Notes under the pieces: generated by a model
The model's database searches: none
Told to the model about the DNA's origin: nothing
What the model saw: the letters and a program-made list of their open reading frames with translations, nothing else
Made by a program: the position numbers and the translations under genes
NCBI GenBank assembly: GCA_964523875.1
Contig: CAZGAS010000046.1
Location: 1-8,631, forward strand
Source: JAUVHV01 sp964523875
Lineage (GTDB): Bacteria; Omnitrophota; Gorgyraeia; JABMRG01
Length of the DNA: 8,631 nt
Direction: 5' to 3'
Shown: positions 1-6,268 of the stretch, one piece after another
How the letters are laid out: each line of letters opens with the position of its first letter
Numbering within the stretch: position 1 is the stretch's first letter

Positions 1-422
1 CCAACAAAGATGCCGAGCTGATTGGAGAGTGGCTCATTCTTGCTTATAATACCTGACATCGCATCGGACTCATCACCTCTTGACATAACAACTAAAAACT
101 GTGCTTTGTCCGCTTCATCAATAAAGGATACCAAATATACCGGGTTATTAACGCCGGGGATATCAAGTGTTTTAGCTCCTTCAGGTATCCCGCCTTCTTT
201 TAATACCTGTGCCGCCCTCGCTATGCTATCCATGCTACTAAGACGAGCCTGGTACACGTCATGCTCCGGCATAGCGGGTTCATACCCGGGCTGCCTTACA
301 GCAAGGTTGGTAATAGCGTTAGGTGTTATCTGTTCAGACTGATATACAGCGCTCGCGCTGAATACAAATATGCCTATCAAGAAACAGACCTGCAGCATAA
401 TGACAAATTTAGCGTTCTTCAT
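1..422 (-). CDS. Partial exported protein of unknown function (N-terminal 140 residues)
   Basis: The frame opens with ATG at 422-420 and stays open to the left edge, so only the first 140 residues are visible. The start is well supported: AGGAG lies 7 bases upstream, and the first residues form a classic signal peptide (MKNAKF, a hydrophobic stretch around residues 7-22, then a likely cleavage after SASA near residue 26). The mature part begins with an uncharged and Pro-containing stretch, then a mixed alpha/beta segment (residues about 60-140) without a motif I recognise; a beta-strand-like run VYLVSF and another, AQFLVVM, suggest a folded domain. The start codon sits one base after the stop of the upstream gene (424-1983), so the two are almost certainly one operon and translationally coupled. 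The product is probably periplasmic or secreted. I cannot assign a function, and the missing C-terminus may hold the diagnostic domain. Confidence 0.8.
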   Translation of the reverse strand, partial: MKNAKFVIMLQVCFLIGIFVFSASAVYQSEQITPNAITNLAVRQPGYEPAMPEHDVYQARLSSMDSIARAAQVLKEGGIPEGAKTLDIPGVNNPVYLVSFIDEADKAQFLVVMSRGDESDAMSGIISKNEPLSNQLGIFV

Positions 423-423
423 T

Positions 424-1983
424 TTAAATCTCCTTTTGTGTATTCTGTTTATAGATTCTTGTATTTTCTTTTGCTTTTTTAATAAACTTGTCAAATTCAA
501 TCTCTTCGCCGAGAAGAACTGATTTATATGGATTATCCAAATAAAGTTTCTCAACCTTTGGAGTAACTACTATATAAGATACCTGCTTTTCTTTTAAAAG
601 TTTTGTTATGCCATCTGTATGAAAACCGCCTGATACCAAAACAGCTATATCCGTATTCTTCTTTTTCATCTGGTTAAGCGTATTATAAACTAAGATACTA
701 TCACGTTCCTGTGCGAGCTTATAAAACCTTTCCATGTCAGGAAGTTTCGCGGCGATTTTCCTAAAAGACGGATCCAGTTTGTACTTAACATTGTATTTTT
801 TAGCGGCATCTGATATAAAATTGATAATATACGCCGGGGTAAATTCCTTCCTGTTGTCCCTATAATATTGTAAAGTCTCTTTTGTAAGCTTAAGGGCAAA
901 GAGATCCCTTAAGACATCAAGTGTATATGAGAGCCTGTCTATCTCCCGCTGCGTCTTATCTGTAAAAAGCTTATCCTTAAGTATCTTTTCTATCGTGTCT
1001 ATCTCAATAAAAAGCGTGATATTATCTATCTTTGAATATTGCTTAATATACTCTATGTACCTGGCCAGGCTTAAATAATCCTCTGACATATTAAAAGCCT
1101 GATCTCTCATAGATACATCTTCGAGGAAACCGTAGAATTCAAGGGCGCTTATCTTTCCTGTCTTAAAGAACAGGCTCTTATCCAATAACTCTGATAGGCT
1201 TTTTTTATCGAGTTTATCACCTAAAAAATCAATGTACTCTGAGCGCTGGGTATCCACCTCTAGAAAATCTATATTAGATTCCTTTTCAAGTACTTCTGTA
1301 AGCTGAATAAAATTCGGATAATCCTTTTTCTCAAAGCCATGTTTTAAAACAAATTCATTGATATATGATATATATGACACGAAATCCAGATCCTCTGCCT
1401 TATAAGCCTGTATATTTTTATCGAGATCGAGGAGCTCCTTAGAATATGCCTTAGATTTCAGCTTCTCAAGTATCTCCTTTATATTATTATAATATCTTTC
1501 ATTATCAACCTGCCCTTTTAGCGATTCCATATAGGCATCTACATTCTCCTGGTGCAATTTGGCGTCATCCGCGCCGAAAAAAGAAAACCCGCTATGCTTC
1601 ATCATATGAGCGAGGCCGGCACCATCAAGCTCTCCTGTCCTAACAAAGTATCGGGCAACACTCTCCTTTATATCGTCATTAGGACGTTTTGAATAAGGAG
1701 CTGTTTCAAGCTGGCCAACAGAGCCTTCTATAGATACTAAATCAAGATCATACTTATCTATAAGTTCATTAATTATATTATAAACAGATATCTGCGCGTC
1801 ATAATTACAATGCAGATCCTGAATATGAACTACTATACCGCTGTCTCCACTGACAAAATAACTATCCCTTATAGTACCGTTAGCCTCAGAGACCATCTCT
1901 CTTATATTATTGATAGACTGCGCATTTGCTGTAGAAGAAGATAGCATGAATACTAACGCTATAATGCTAAATAGTATCTTCAT
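424..1983 (-). CDS. Exported protein with TraB/ChaN/TIKI-superfamily-like histidine motifs
   Basis: The 519-residue product starts with a signal peptide (MKILFSIIALVFML, cleavage likely after ANA at residues 19-21), so it acts outside the cytoplasm. The segment after it reads VVHIQDLHCN (residues 51-60), followed by helix and strand ending in SIEG (84-87). Near the C-terminus comes VLVSGGFHTDG, with GGFH at 452-455, then a strand, YIVVTPKV. An N-terminal His motif plus Glu and a late GxxH motif is the pattern known for the TraB/PrgY, ChaN, erythromycin esterase and TIKI superfamily, members of which are metal-dependent proteases or other hydrolases. The middle (about 120-440) is highly charged and probably helical, much longer than in ChaN. 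The start at 1983 is preferred over the in-frame ATG 13 codons upstream because it begins the signal peptide and has AAGG 7 bases upstream. It is first in its own operon, behind a near-consensus promoter, and coupled to the edge gene. The fold assignment is inference from motifs; the substrate is unknown. Confidence 0.85.
   Translation of the reverse strand: MKILFSIIALVFMLSSSTANAQSINNIREMVSEANGTIRDSYFVSGDSGIVVHIQDLHCNYDAQISVYNIINELIDKYDLDLVSIEGSVGQLETAPYSKRPNDDIKESVARYFVRTGELDGAGLAHMMKHSGFSFFGADDAKLHQENVDAYMESLKGQVDNERYYNNIKEILEKLKSKAYSKELLDLDKNIQAYKAEDLDFVSYISYINEFVLKHGFEKKDYPNFIQLTEVLEKESNIDFLEVDTQRSEYIDFLGDKLDKKSLSELLDKSLFFKTGKISALEFYGFLEDVSMRDQAFNMSEDYLSLARYIEYIKQYSKIDNITLFIEIDTIEKILKDKLFTDKTQREIDRLSYTLDVLRDLFALKLTKETLQYYRDNRKEFTPAYIINFISDAAKKYNVKYKLDPSFRKIAAKLPDMERFYKLAQERDSILVYNTLNQMKKKNTDIAVLVSGGFHTDGITKLLKEKQVSYIVVTPKVEKLYLDNPYKSVLLGEEIEFDKFIKKAKENTRIYKQNTQKEI
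429..434 (-). promoter_or_regulatory. Ribosome binding site of the edge gene
   Basis: On the minus strand AGGAGA precedes ATG (422-420) with 6 intervening bases. It lies inside the last codons of the upstream gene, whose stop codon TAA (426-424) is one base from the start. This fixes the start of the partial gene and indicates translational coupling. Confidence 0.75.
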
Positions 1984-1990
1984 GTTTATG

Positions 1991-1996
1991 CCTTTT
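1991..1996 (-). promoter_or_regulatory. Ribosome binding site deciding the start at 1983
   Basis: AAAAGG on the minus strand, extended upstream by GAG, ends 7 bases before ATG 1983-1981. The alternative in-frame ATG at 2022-2020 has only AT-rich sequence in front of it and would place 13 charged residues ahead of the signal peptide. Confidence 0.55.
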
Positions 1997-2062
1997 CTCT
2001 TATTCTCATCTTTTATGAACATATCTTTAACTTAATATAATATTTTTAAATGTCTTTTGTTA

Positions 2063-2091
2063 AGTATACCTTATTTTTGTTGAGGTGTCAA
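2063..2091 (-). promoter_or_regulatory. Near-consensus sigma-70 promoter of the 1983-424 operon
   Basis: On the minus strand TTGACA (2091-2086) is followed after exactly 17 bases by TATACT (2068-2063). The -35 box is perfect and the -10 box has one mismatch. Transcription should start near 2055-2057, giving a leader of about 75 bases to ATG 1983. Three phased A-tracts lie directly upstream. It separates the 1983-424 pair from the barrel gene as an independent transcription unit. Confidence 0.8.
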
Positions 2092-2092
2092 G

Positions 2093-2119
2093 TTTTTTTA
2101 TGATTTTTTATAATTTTTT
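2093..2119 (-). promoter_or_regulatory. Phased A-tracts (UP-element or curved DNA) upstream of the -35 box
   Basis: On the minus strand, A-runs of 6, 6 and 7 occupy 2119-2114, 2109-2104 and 2099-2093, spaced about 10 bases centre to centre and ending two bases before TTGACA. A-tracts in phase with the helix bend DNA, and A/T-rich sequence at about -38 to -65 is where the RNA polymerase alpha C-terminal domain binds. The position is what a strong UP element would need; its activity is inference. Confidence 0.5.
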
Positions 2120-2142
2120 AGTTACAGAGACCTGCTATATGT

Positions 2143-2188
2143 AAGAACGGTTCTCAGGCACGGGTATCCGTGCTTGAGAACCGTTCTT
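2143..2188. terminator. Long 21-bp hairpin between the barrel gene and the next operon
   Basis: Arms 2143-2163 and 2168-2188 are complementary over 21 positions with one G-T wobble and enclose a 4-base loop (GTAT on the plus strand). The hairpin begins 11 bases after the stop of the barrel gene. Its position suggests a transcription terminator or a 3'-end stabiliser for that mRNA. However, neither side has a T-tract, so it is not a textbook intrinsic terminator. A dispersed palindromic repeat is an alternative. Confidence 0.55.
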
Positions 2189-2199
2189 GAAATTGCTAT

Positions 2200-5100
2200 T
2201 TAGAATCTATACTGCCCACCTAATGTAAGGCCAAAGGTCTCAAGCTTGTTTTTAGGTGTCTCTATATTTACAGCGCCATCGTCAATACGTTCGGCTCTGT
2301 CCAGCTGCTGCAGATCCCAAAATCCACCAAGATTAATATCAAATTTTTCAGAAAGGCTATAGTCACATCCGCCTTCTGTATGCCATATAGTACCCTGGTC
2401 ACAGGTTGTCCTGCCTAATTCGCTATTATTTATAGGCGCGTATACAAGAGGTGCCCAATATCCGCTCCCATAAAAACTCATATTATTAACCGGCCCGGCC
2501 TCAACCCTAGCTCCTATACCCGCGTATGATACATTAAAGTTCTCGCTGACTTCTCCAAGCTGAGGTACTGTTGCAGATGTTGTAGAGATCTTTCCTCTAG
2601 AAAACTCTACCCTTCTATATCCTATATTAATGAGCGGGGCTACGGATATATACTTAGATTCCCCAGTTATTGCCCACCCTATATTAGCATTGACAGCGGC
2701 ACCTCTGAAACTCATATCATCGGTCTGGTAAGTACCTTTGCCCTCATAATCCCACTTTTCTTCATCAGTTAATGTAGTAAATAAGCCTAACCGCAGGCTG
2801 CCTTCCCAGTATTCTCTATCATAAGCATCCACGCCTAAATCACATCTTAAGAGATAATTATCCCAATCTGATTCAACAGGCGCGATATCTGCCTCTTCTT
2901 TGTATTTTGCCCACCCACTTGATAACTTTGCTATAAATGTCGCTCCGGGAATAGCGGGATTTAATGGCCCCAAAGGGGTAGGACTAGCGTTAGCCACATA
3001 TTCGGCATCACCTTGGCCTTCTGATGGGCCAAAGGTACCTGTATAAGCTACCCTTACTATATGCCTTGTATCAAGCGCGTTTATATCATCATGATTTTCA
3101 GGTGTATCGTAATCATAACCTACGTAGTTACCATATGTTACTCTCAGATGCTGGTCCTGATTGAGCTGATAATCAAATGCCGCGAATATATTGTGGTGCC
3201 CATCAAAATGCGTACCCTCATTCACAACAAACTCTTTATATAAATCTCTCTGACGGGTGTACTGATACAGGAATCCAAGGGTTGTATTCGGGCATGGTTT
3301 ATACTCAAACTCTATACCCTGGGCAGTAGGATTATCATCTATGGCCATGGCGTACTTGTTCTCATTATATGTATATTTTAGAGTAATCTTAAGTGGATCG
3401 AATGGATAGTAAAAGAATTGCGCTTTATATATATTATAATATGGATAATTAGGCAGGCCAAAAGCACTCTGATCATATAAAAATGGGACTACCTGATCCC
3501 ATACTATGCCATCCTGAAAATAGTCAGTTACATATACATCGTTTAAAAGCCCTCGAGGATAATCTTTAGGATCATTAGTGGTCTCAAATACACCAAAACC
3601 AGTAAAATAATCTGTAAAAGCATATTCCAATCCACCTGAGAAGGCCCCTATTGAGGGGTCTTTGCCTTCTTCTACTGCTATATTCTGGAGCCAGAGATCA
3701 TCATACGCAAAGTAATCTGTAAAAGCGCTGTATGAACTTTTCGCGTTCATAAGCGGGTCTATGCCCTTCTTGGTCTTTGGAAGATGTTTGTAAAATGCTA
3801 AGCCTTTAAGGGTTATTCTTTCTGTTGGCTGGTATGTTCCTTCTAATCTATAGACATCCTCAATATGCTCGTTTCCGTCACTGTAAACTGTCCTGAAATC
3901 AAATTGGGTATCTACATTATTATCCGGAAACTCCGCTTTAAGATTGAAATTCAGGGCATTCCTTCCTATATCCATTCCATCCCCGAACATTATCTCCTCG
4001 TTTCGAGGATCCAGATCAGTGAAATATATATGCTTTGCGTACTCAAACTCTTTTCTTGTAAACCTGTAATTACTTAAACCCGGAAAGAACCTGTCGCTCA
4101 TACTTGCAAAGGATGTCTTAAGTTCATACCTGTCACCCGAGCCACCGGTTAACTCAATAGGACCCTGGTTCTTTACGCCAAAACTTCCCGCGTAACCTGT
4201 ATAATGGTCTTCATATCCACTGGCTTCTTCTGTGCTCATATTACTTACGGCAAATTCTCCCAAGAGCTCTGTATTATCAAATAACTGATAAGCACCGTCC
4301 AGCGCACCAAGATTATTCATAGCCTCTAGTGACTGATGCCGCATACCACCTTTAAATGTGTACAAACCTCCGAGTGTAAACTTATCTGAAATAGGTGTCT
4401 TTACCCTTAACGCGGCTGGTATATTTGTTGCCTGCTCATATGTATCCCATAGGCTTCGTGGTGTAGCCGCTACCATATCGACAGAAGCCCCATTGGCAAA
4501 ATCAGCTTCAAATGACGCTCCACGTAAGAAAGTAAGAAAATCATCATCACTGTCTCTTGCCATAAATGAAAGATTACGCACCCACTGCCCTTTCTTTATC
4601 GGCTGTCTTGAACCATTAAATCCTACCGGGGCAGAGGTACCTGTCCTGTTAAATTCCTGACTCTGTTCATAACGATCAAGCCAGGCACCCTCTTCCCACC
4701 AGACCTTATTATTAGATAGGCGCATAGGATCATCTGAAGTAAGCGCCTCTTCCTGGCCCCCCATCGCAAATACCTTTGCCTTATAAGGTTCTGAATTATA
4801 CTCAACCCATAATCTTCGTATTGGGACATACATCCTGTCTATCTCTTCTTCTGGTATATTAAATGTATTTGTACCCCAATCAGTAAGCCCTTCATAGCGG
4901 CCTAGAGAGGTCTTATCTTTCTTAACCTTATTTTCATCTATACGTAAAACATCTCCTTTTTCTGTTCTGTATGTCTCGTTTATCGTGCTTCTAACATTTG
5001 ACCAGTATTTATAATCTATCTGCACATTATCCCCGTTTGTACCTGTAGCATATACCCTCTTCTTCCCAACAAATGTCCAGGGGTCTATAACCATTTGCCC

Positions 5101-6120
5101 AAAACCGCTTATTGTATCGGTTATGTGGGCATCCATATCGACCTTAAGCCTGGAATATATAGCCTTGTCATAGCTGTTCTGCCTGTCTTTTCCAAATATA
5201 TACCTCCAGCTAGTATCTCCGGGCATATTATGATAATCCGCGTTCGCGTCTTTCCAGAGAAAATCATCCTCACTGGCGCCAAATGCCATGCGATATTCAC
5301 CTCTTATAACAGAAGGCGCGATATTACTATTTATATTATCCGTGCCCTCCTGTATCTTACTATTAAACCCGTCGGAAAACTCTTCAAAAAACGGAATCTC
5401 GCACCTAAAAGGTTCTGCGACATAAGACGTTGGCGCTGGTTTACTCTGCGCAGCGACGGTTGAAGGGTATTTAAGGGCAGTTGATGGCTTCAACATGGGT
5501 TCTGGTTTCTTATCTATATGCTGCTTTGTCAGGGCAGAAGGGAGTTTTTCGCTGGGCTTGGGTTTAACTGATGCATAAGGCCTTTTGCTTGGTTCTGGTT
5601 GGGTGTAAGGCCTCTTGTTTGGTTCAGGGGTAGTATAAGGCCTCTTGTTTGGTTCAGGGCTTGATGTGTTGTAATATTTATCTTCTATCGATCGCTTCGC
5701 TACAACGCGGCGGTTAGGTTTATCTGTCTGGATATTTTTATTTTTTTTAGGCTCCAACGCGGATACAGGACGCTTCAAGGCATAATCCTTATAGCTTACA
5801 GCTTTTTCCATTACCTTTTTTCGCGCGCGCTCTTTTGAAATATCCTCTTTCTGACCCAACATTACGTTTGCCATGGATATCTTCAACCGCGCCTCTTCAG
5901 AATTGGGCTGTATGATAAGCGCCCTCTCGAATGATTCTACCGCGGATTCGTACTGTTTATCCGCGAAATAACCCTTACCACGATCCATATAATACTTGTA
6001 AGCGCCTTTATACTGGCACGGCGTAAAGAAATTTTTTGTCTCTGCCCTGGACGTAGCCGCGAACAAGGGCATAAACAGAACAAATACCGCTAGTATAATT
6101 ATATAAGTTATTTTTTTCAT
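2200..6120 (-). CDS. Giant outer-membrane beta-barrel-like protein with N-terminal TPR and basic proline-rich linker
   Basis: The 1306-residue product has four visible parts. Residues 1-26 form a signal peptide (MKKITYIII, cleavage likely after SRA). Residues about 42-91 read as a TPR unit (GKGYFADKQYESAVESFERA followed by LIIQPNSEEA). Residues about 95-245 form a Lys/Arg/Pro-rich, low-complexity linker with three ten-residue repeats, PEPNKRPYTx type, at 155-184. From about 265 to the end the chain is rich in Tyr, Phe, Trp, Asp and Gly with alternating hydrophobic residues, as in transmembrane beta-strands, and it ends GGQYRF with the terminal Phe typical of proteins inserted by BamA. The linker recalls TonB-type Pro-rich spacers that cross the periplasm or touch peptidoglycan. 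ATG 6120 is chosen because it begins the signal peptide; no clear Shine-Dalgarno sequence precedes it. It follows the GspC-like gene after a 148-base leader with a terminator-like structure. A porin, exporter or surface-anchoring role is possible; I recognise no named family. Confidence 0.85.
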   Translation of the reverse strand: MKKITYIIILAVFVLFMPLFAATSRAETKNFFTPCQYKGAYKYYMDRGKGYFADKQYESAVESFERALIIQPNSEEARLKISMANVMLGQKEDISKERARKKVMEKAVSYKDYALKRPVSALEPKKNKNIQTDKPNRRVVAKRSIEDKYYNTSSPEPNKRPYTTPEPNKRPYTQPEPSKRPYASVKPKPSEKLPSALTKQHIDKKPEPMLKPSTALKYPSTVAAQSKPAPTSYVAEPFRCEIPFFEEFSDGFNSKIQEGTDNINSNIAPSVIRGEYRMAFGASEDDFLWKDANADYHNMPGDTSWRYIFGKDRQNSYDKAIYSRLKVDMDAHITDTISGFGQMVIDPWTFVGKKRVYATGTNGDNVQIDYKYWSNVRSTINETYRTEKGDVLRIDENKVKKDKTSLGRYEGLTDWGTNTFNIPEEEIDRMYVPIRRLWVEYNSEPYKAKVFAMGGQEEALTSDDPMRLSNNKVWWEEGAWLDRYEQSQEFNRTGTSAPVGFNGSRQPIKKGQWVRNLSFMARDSDDDFLTFLRGASFEADFANGASVDMVAATPRSLWDTYEQATNIPAALRVKTPISDKFTLGGLYTFKGGMRHQSLEAMNNLGALDGAYQLFDNTELLGEFAVSNMSTEEASGYEDHYTGYAGSFGVKNQGPIELTGGSGDRYELKTSFASMSDRFFPGLSNYRFTRKEFEYAKHIYFTDLDPRNEEIMFGDGMDIGRNALNFNLKAEFPDNNVDTQFDFRTVYSDGNEHIEDVYRLEGTYQPTERITLKGLAFYKHLPKTKKGIDPLMNAKSSYSAFTDYFAYDDLWLQNIAVEEGKDPSIGAFSGGLEYAFTDYFTGFGVFETTNDPKDYPRGLLNDVYVTDYFQDGIVWDQVVPFLYDQSAFGLPNYPYYNIYKAQFFYYPFDPLKITLKYTYNENKYAMAIDDNPTAQGIEFEYKPCPNTTLGFLYQYTRQRDLYKEFVVNEGTHFDGHHNIFAAFDYQLNQDQHLRVTYGNYVGYDYDTPENHDDINALDTRHIVRVAYTGTFGPSEGQGDAEYVANASPTPLGPLNPAIPGATFIAKLSSGWAKYKEEADIAPVESDWDNYLLRCDLGVDAYDREYWEGSLRLGLFTTLTDEEKWDYEGKGTYQTDDMSFRGAAVNANIGWAITGESKYISVAPLINIGYRRVEFSRGKISTTSATVPQLGEVSENFNVSYAGIGARVEAGPVNNMSFYGSGYWAPLVYAPINNSELGRTTCDQGTIWHTEGGCDYSLSEKFDINLGGFWDLQQLDRAERIDDGAVNIETPKNKLETFGLTLGGQYRF
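5569..5658 (-). repeat. Three in-frame 30-bp tandem repeats coding PEPNKRPYTx
   Basis: Three 30-base units encode PEPNKRPYTT, PEPNKRPYTQ and PEPSKRPYAS (residues 155-184 of the barrel protein). Two units are nearly identical in DNA and the third has diverged, which fits slipped-strand expansion. The period is a multiple of three, so gain or loss of a unit keeps the frame. Each adds an extended, positively charged, Pro-rich segment to the linker. Confidence 0.8.
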
Positions 6121-6148
6121 AATAGTTTTATTACCGCACAAAATAAAA

Positions 6149-6173
6149 AAAGGAGTATACCCGCAGCTCCTTT
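6149..6173 (-). terminator. Intrinsic-terminator-like hairpin in the leader of the barrel gene
   Basis: On the minus strand AAAGGAG (6173-6167) pairs with CTCCTTT (6155-6149) across an 11-base loop. The 3' arm merges into T7-A-T4 down to 6140. The structure stands about 20 bases before the chosen start codon, downstream of a likely promoter, so it would stop transcription into the barrel gene rather than end the previous one. Its loop contains the 3' arm of a competing helix (6163-6156 with 6201-6194). Confidence 0.55.
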
Positions 6174-6219
6174 ACAAGTTTGCATTTATCCACCGAGTAT
6201 ATTATTATCTTCAGGATAA
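6156..6219 (-). promoter_or_regulatory. Candidate riboswitch or attenuator leader of the barrel gene
   Basis: Two helices can form in the leader RNA before the terminator. The first is TTATC/GATAA (6219-6215 with 6209-6205, extendable to 7 bp with a G-U pair), loop CTGAA. The second is TATACTCG (6201-6194) with CGGGTATA (6163-6156), 8 bp including one G-U pair. The second encloses the 5' arm of the terminator stem, and its 3' arm lies in the terminator loop with no bases between it and the terminator 3' arm. That leaves no linker for a pseudoknot, so the two helices should exclude each other. This is the usual logic of transcription attenuators and riboswitches. The enclosed segment reads GGATAAATGCAAACTTG, with no ligand class that I can assign safely. 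Confidence 0.4.
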
Positions 6220-6225
6220 CATGGA

Positions 6226-6254
6226 ACTATACTATATATCAACAATAATTTTAA
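6226..6254 (-). promoter_or_regulatory. Possible sigma-70 promoter of the barrel gene
   Basis: On the minus strand TTAAAA (6254-6249, 4 of 6 to consensus) precedes TATAGT (6231-6226, 5 of 6) by 17 bases in AT-rich DNA just after the GspC-like stop codon. Transcription would begin near 6220-6218, immediately before the hairpins of the leader. In a stretch this AT-rich chance matches are common, so confidence is moderate. Confidence 0.4.
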
Positions 6255-6268
6255 ATAATCTTTATTTT

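Larger units (their letters stand above)
6121..6268 (-). other. Regulatory leader between the GspC-like and barrel genes
   Basis: These 148 bases hold no gene. In transcription order they contain a possible promoter (6254-6226), a small hairpin (6219-6205), an 8-bp helix that competes with the terminator, and the terminator hairpin with its T-tract (to 6140). The last 20 bases before ATG 6120 contain no good Shine-Dalgarno sequence; the only GGAG is locked in the terminator stem. The upstream genes could read through into this leader, so the terminator may gate both sources of transcript. Confidence 0.6.

Noticed and set aside
22..342. Plus-strand open frame opposite the edge gene
   Set aside because: It is a shadow of the minus-strand gene, which has a signal peptide, ribosome site and operon context; the plus-strand frame has none of these.
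1984..2022. Upstream ATG at 2022 for the TIKI/ChaN-like gene
   Set aside because: It adds 13 charged residues before the signal peptide and lacks a ribosome site, while ATG 1983 has one at good spacing.
6016..6018. Lipoprotein lipid-attachment at Cys35 of the barrel protein
   Set aside because: The Cys in FFTPCQ lies too far after the hydrophobic core and has no lipobox; a standard signal peptidase I site after SRA fits better.
6121..6141. TTG start at 6141 for the barrel gene
   Set aside because: It would add seven residues ahead of a clean signal peptide, overlaps the terminator T-tract and has no ribosome site. ATG 6120 is better.
6156..6201. Cyclic di-GMP-I (GEMM) riboswitch upstream of the barrel gene
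   Set aside because: Local strings such as GATAAATGCAAAC and GCTGCGGGTATA resemble parts of that class, but the tetraloop-capped P2 helix and the P3 receptor helix have no room here. I keep only an unclassified leader; an Infernal scan would settle it.
6202..6268. Terminator directly after the GspC-like gene
   Set aside because: The region after the stop is AT-rich without a GC-rich stem; the only hairpin there is the weak TTATC/GATAA one with no T-tract directly after it.
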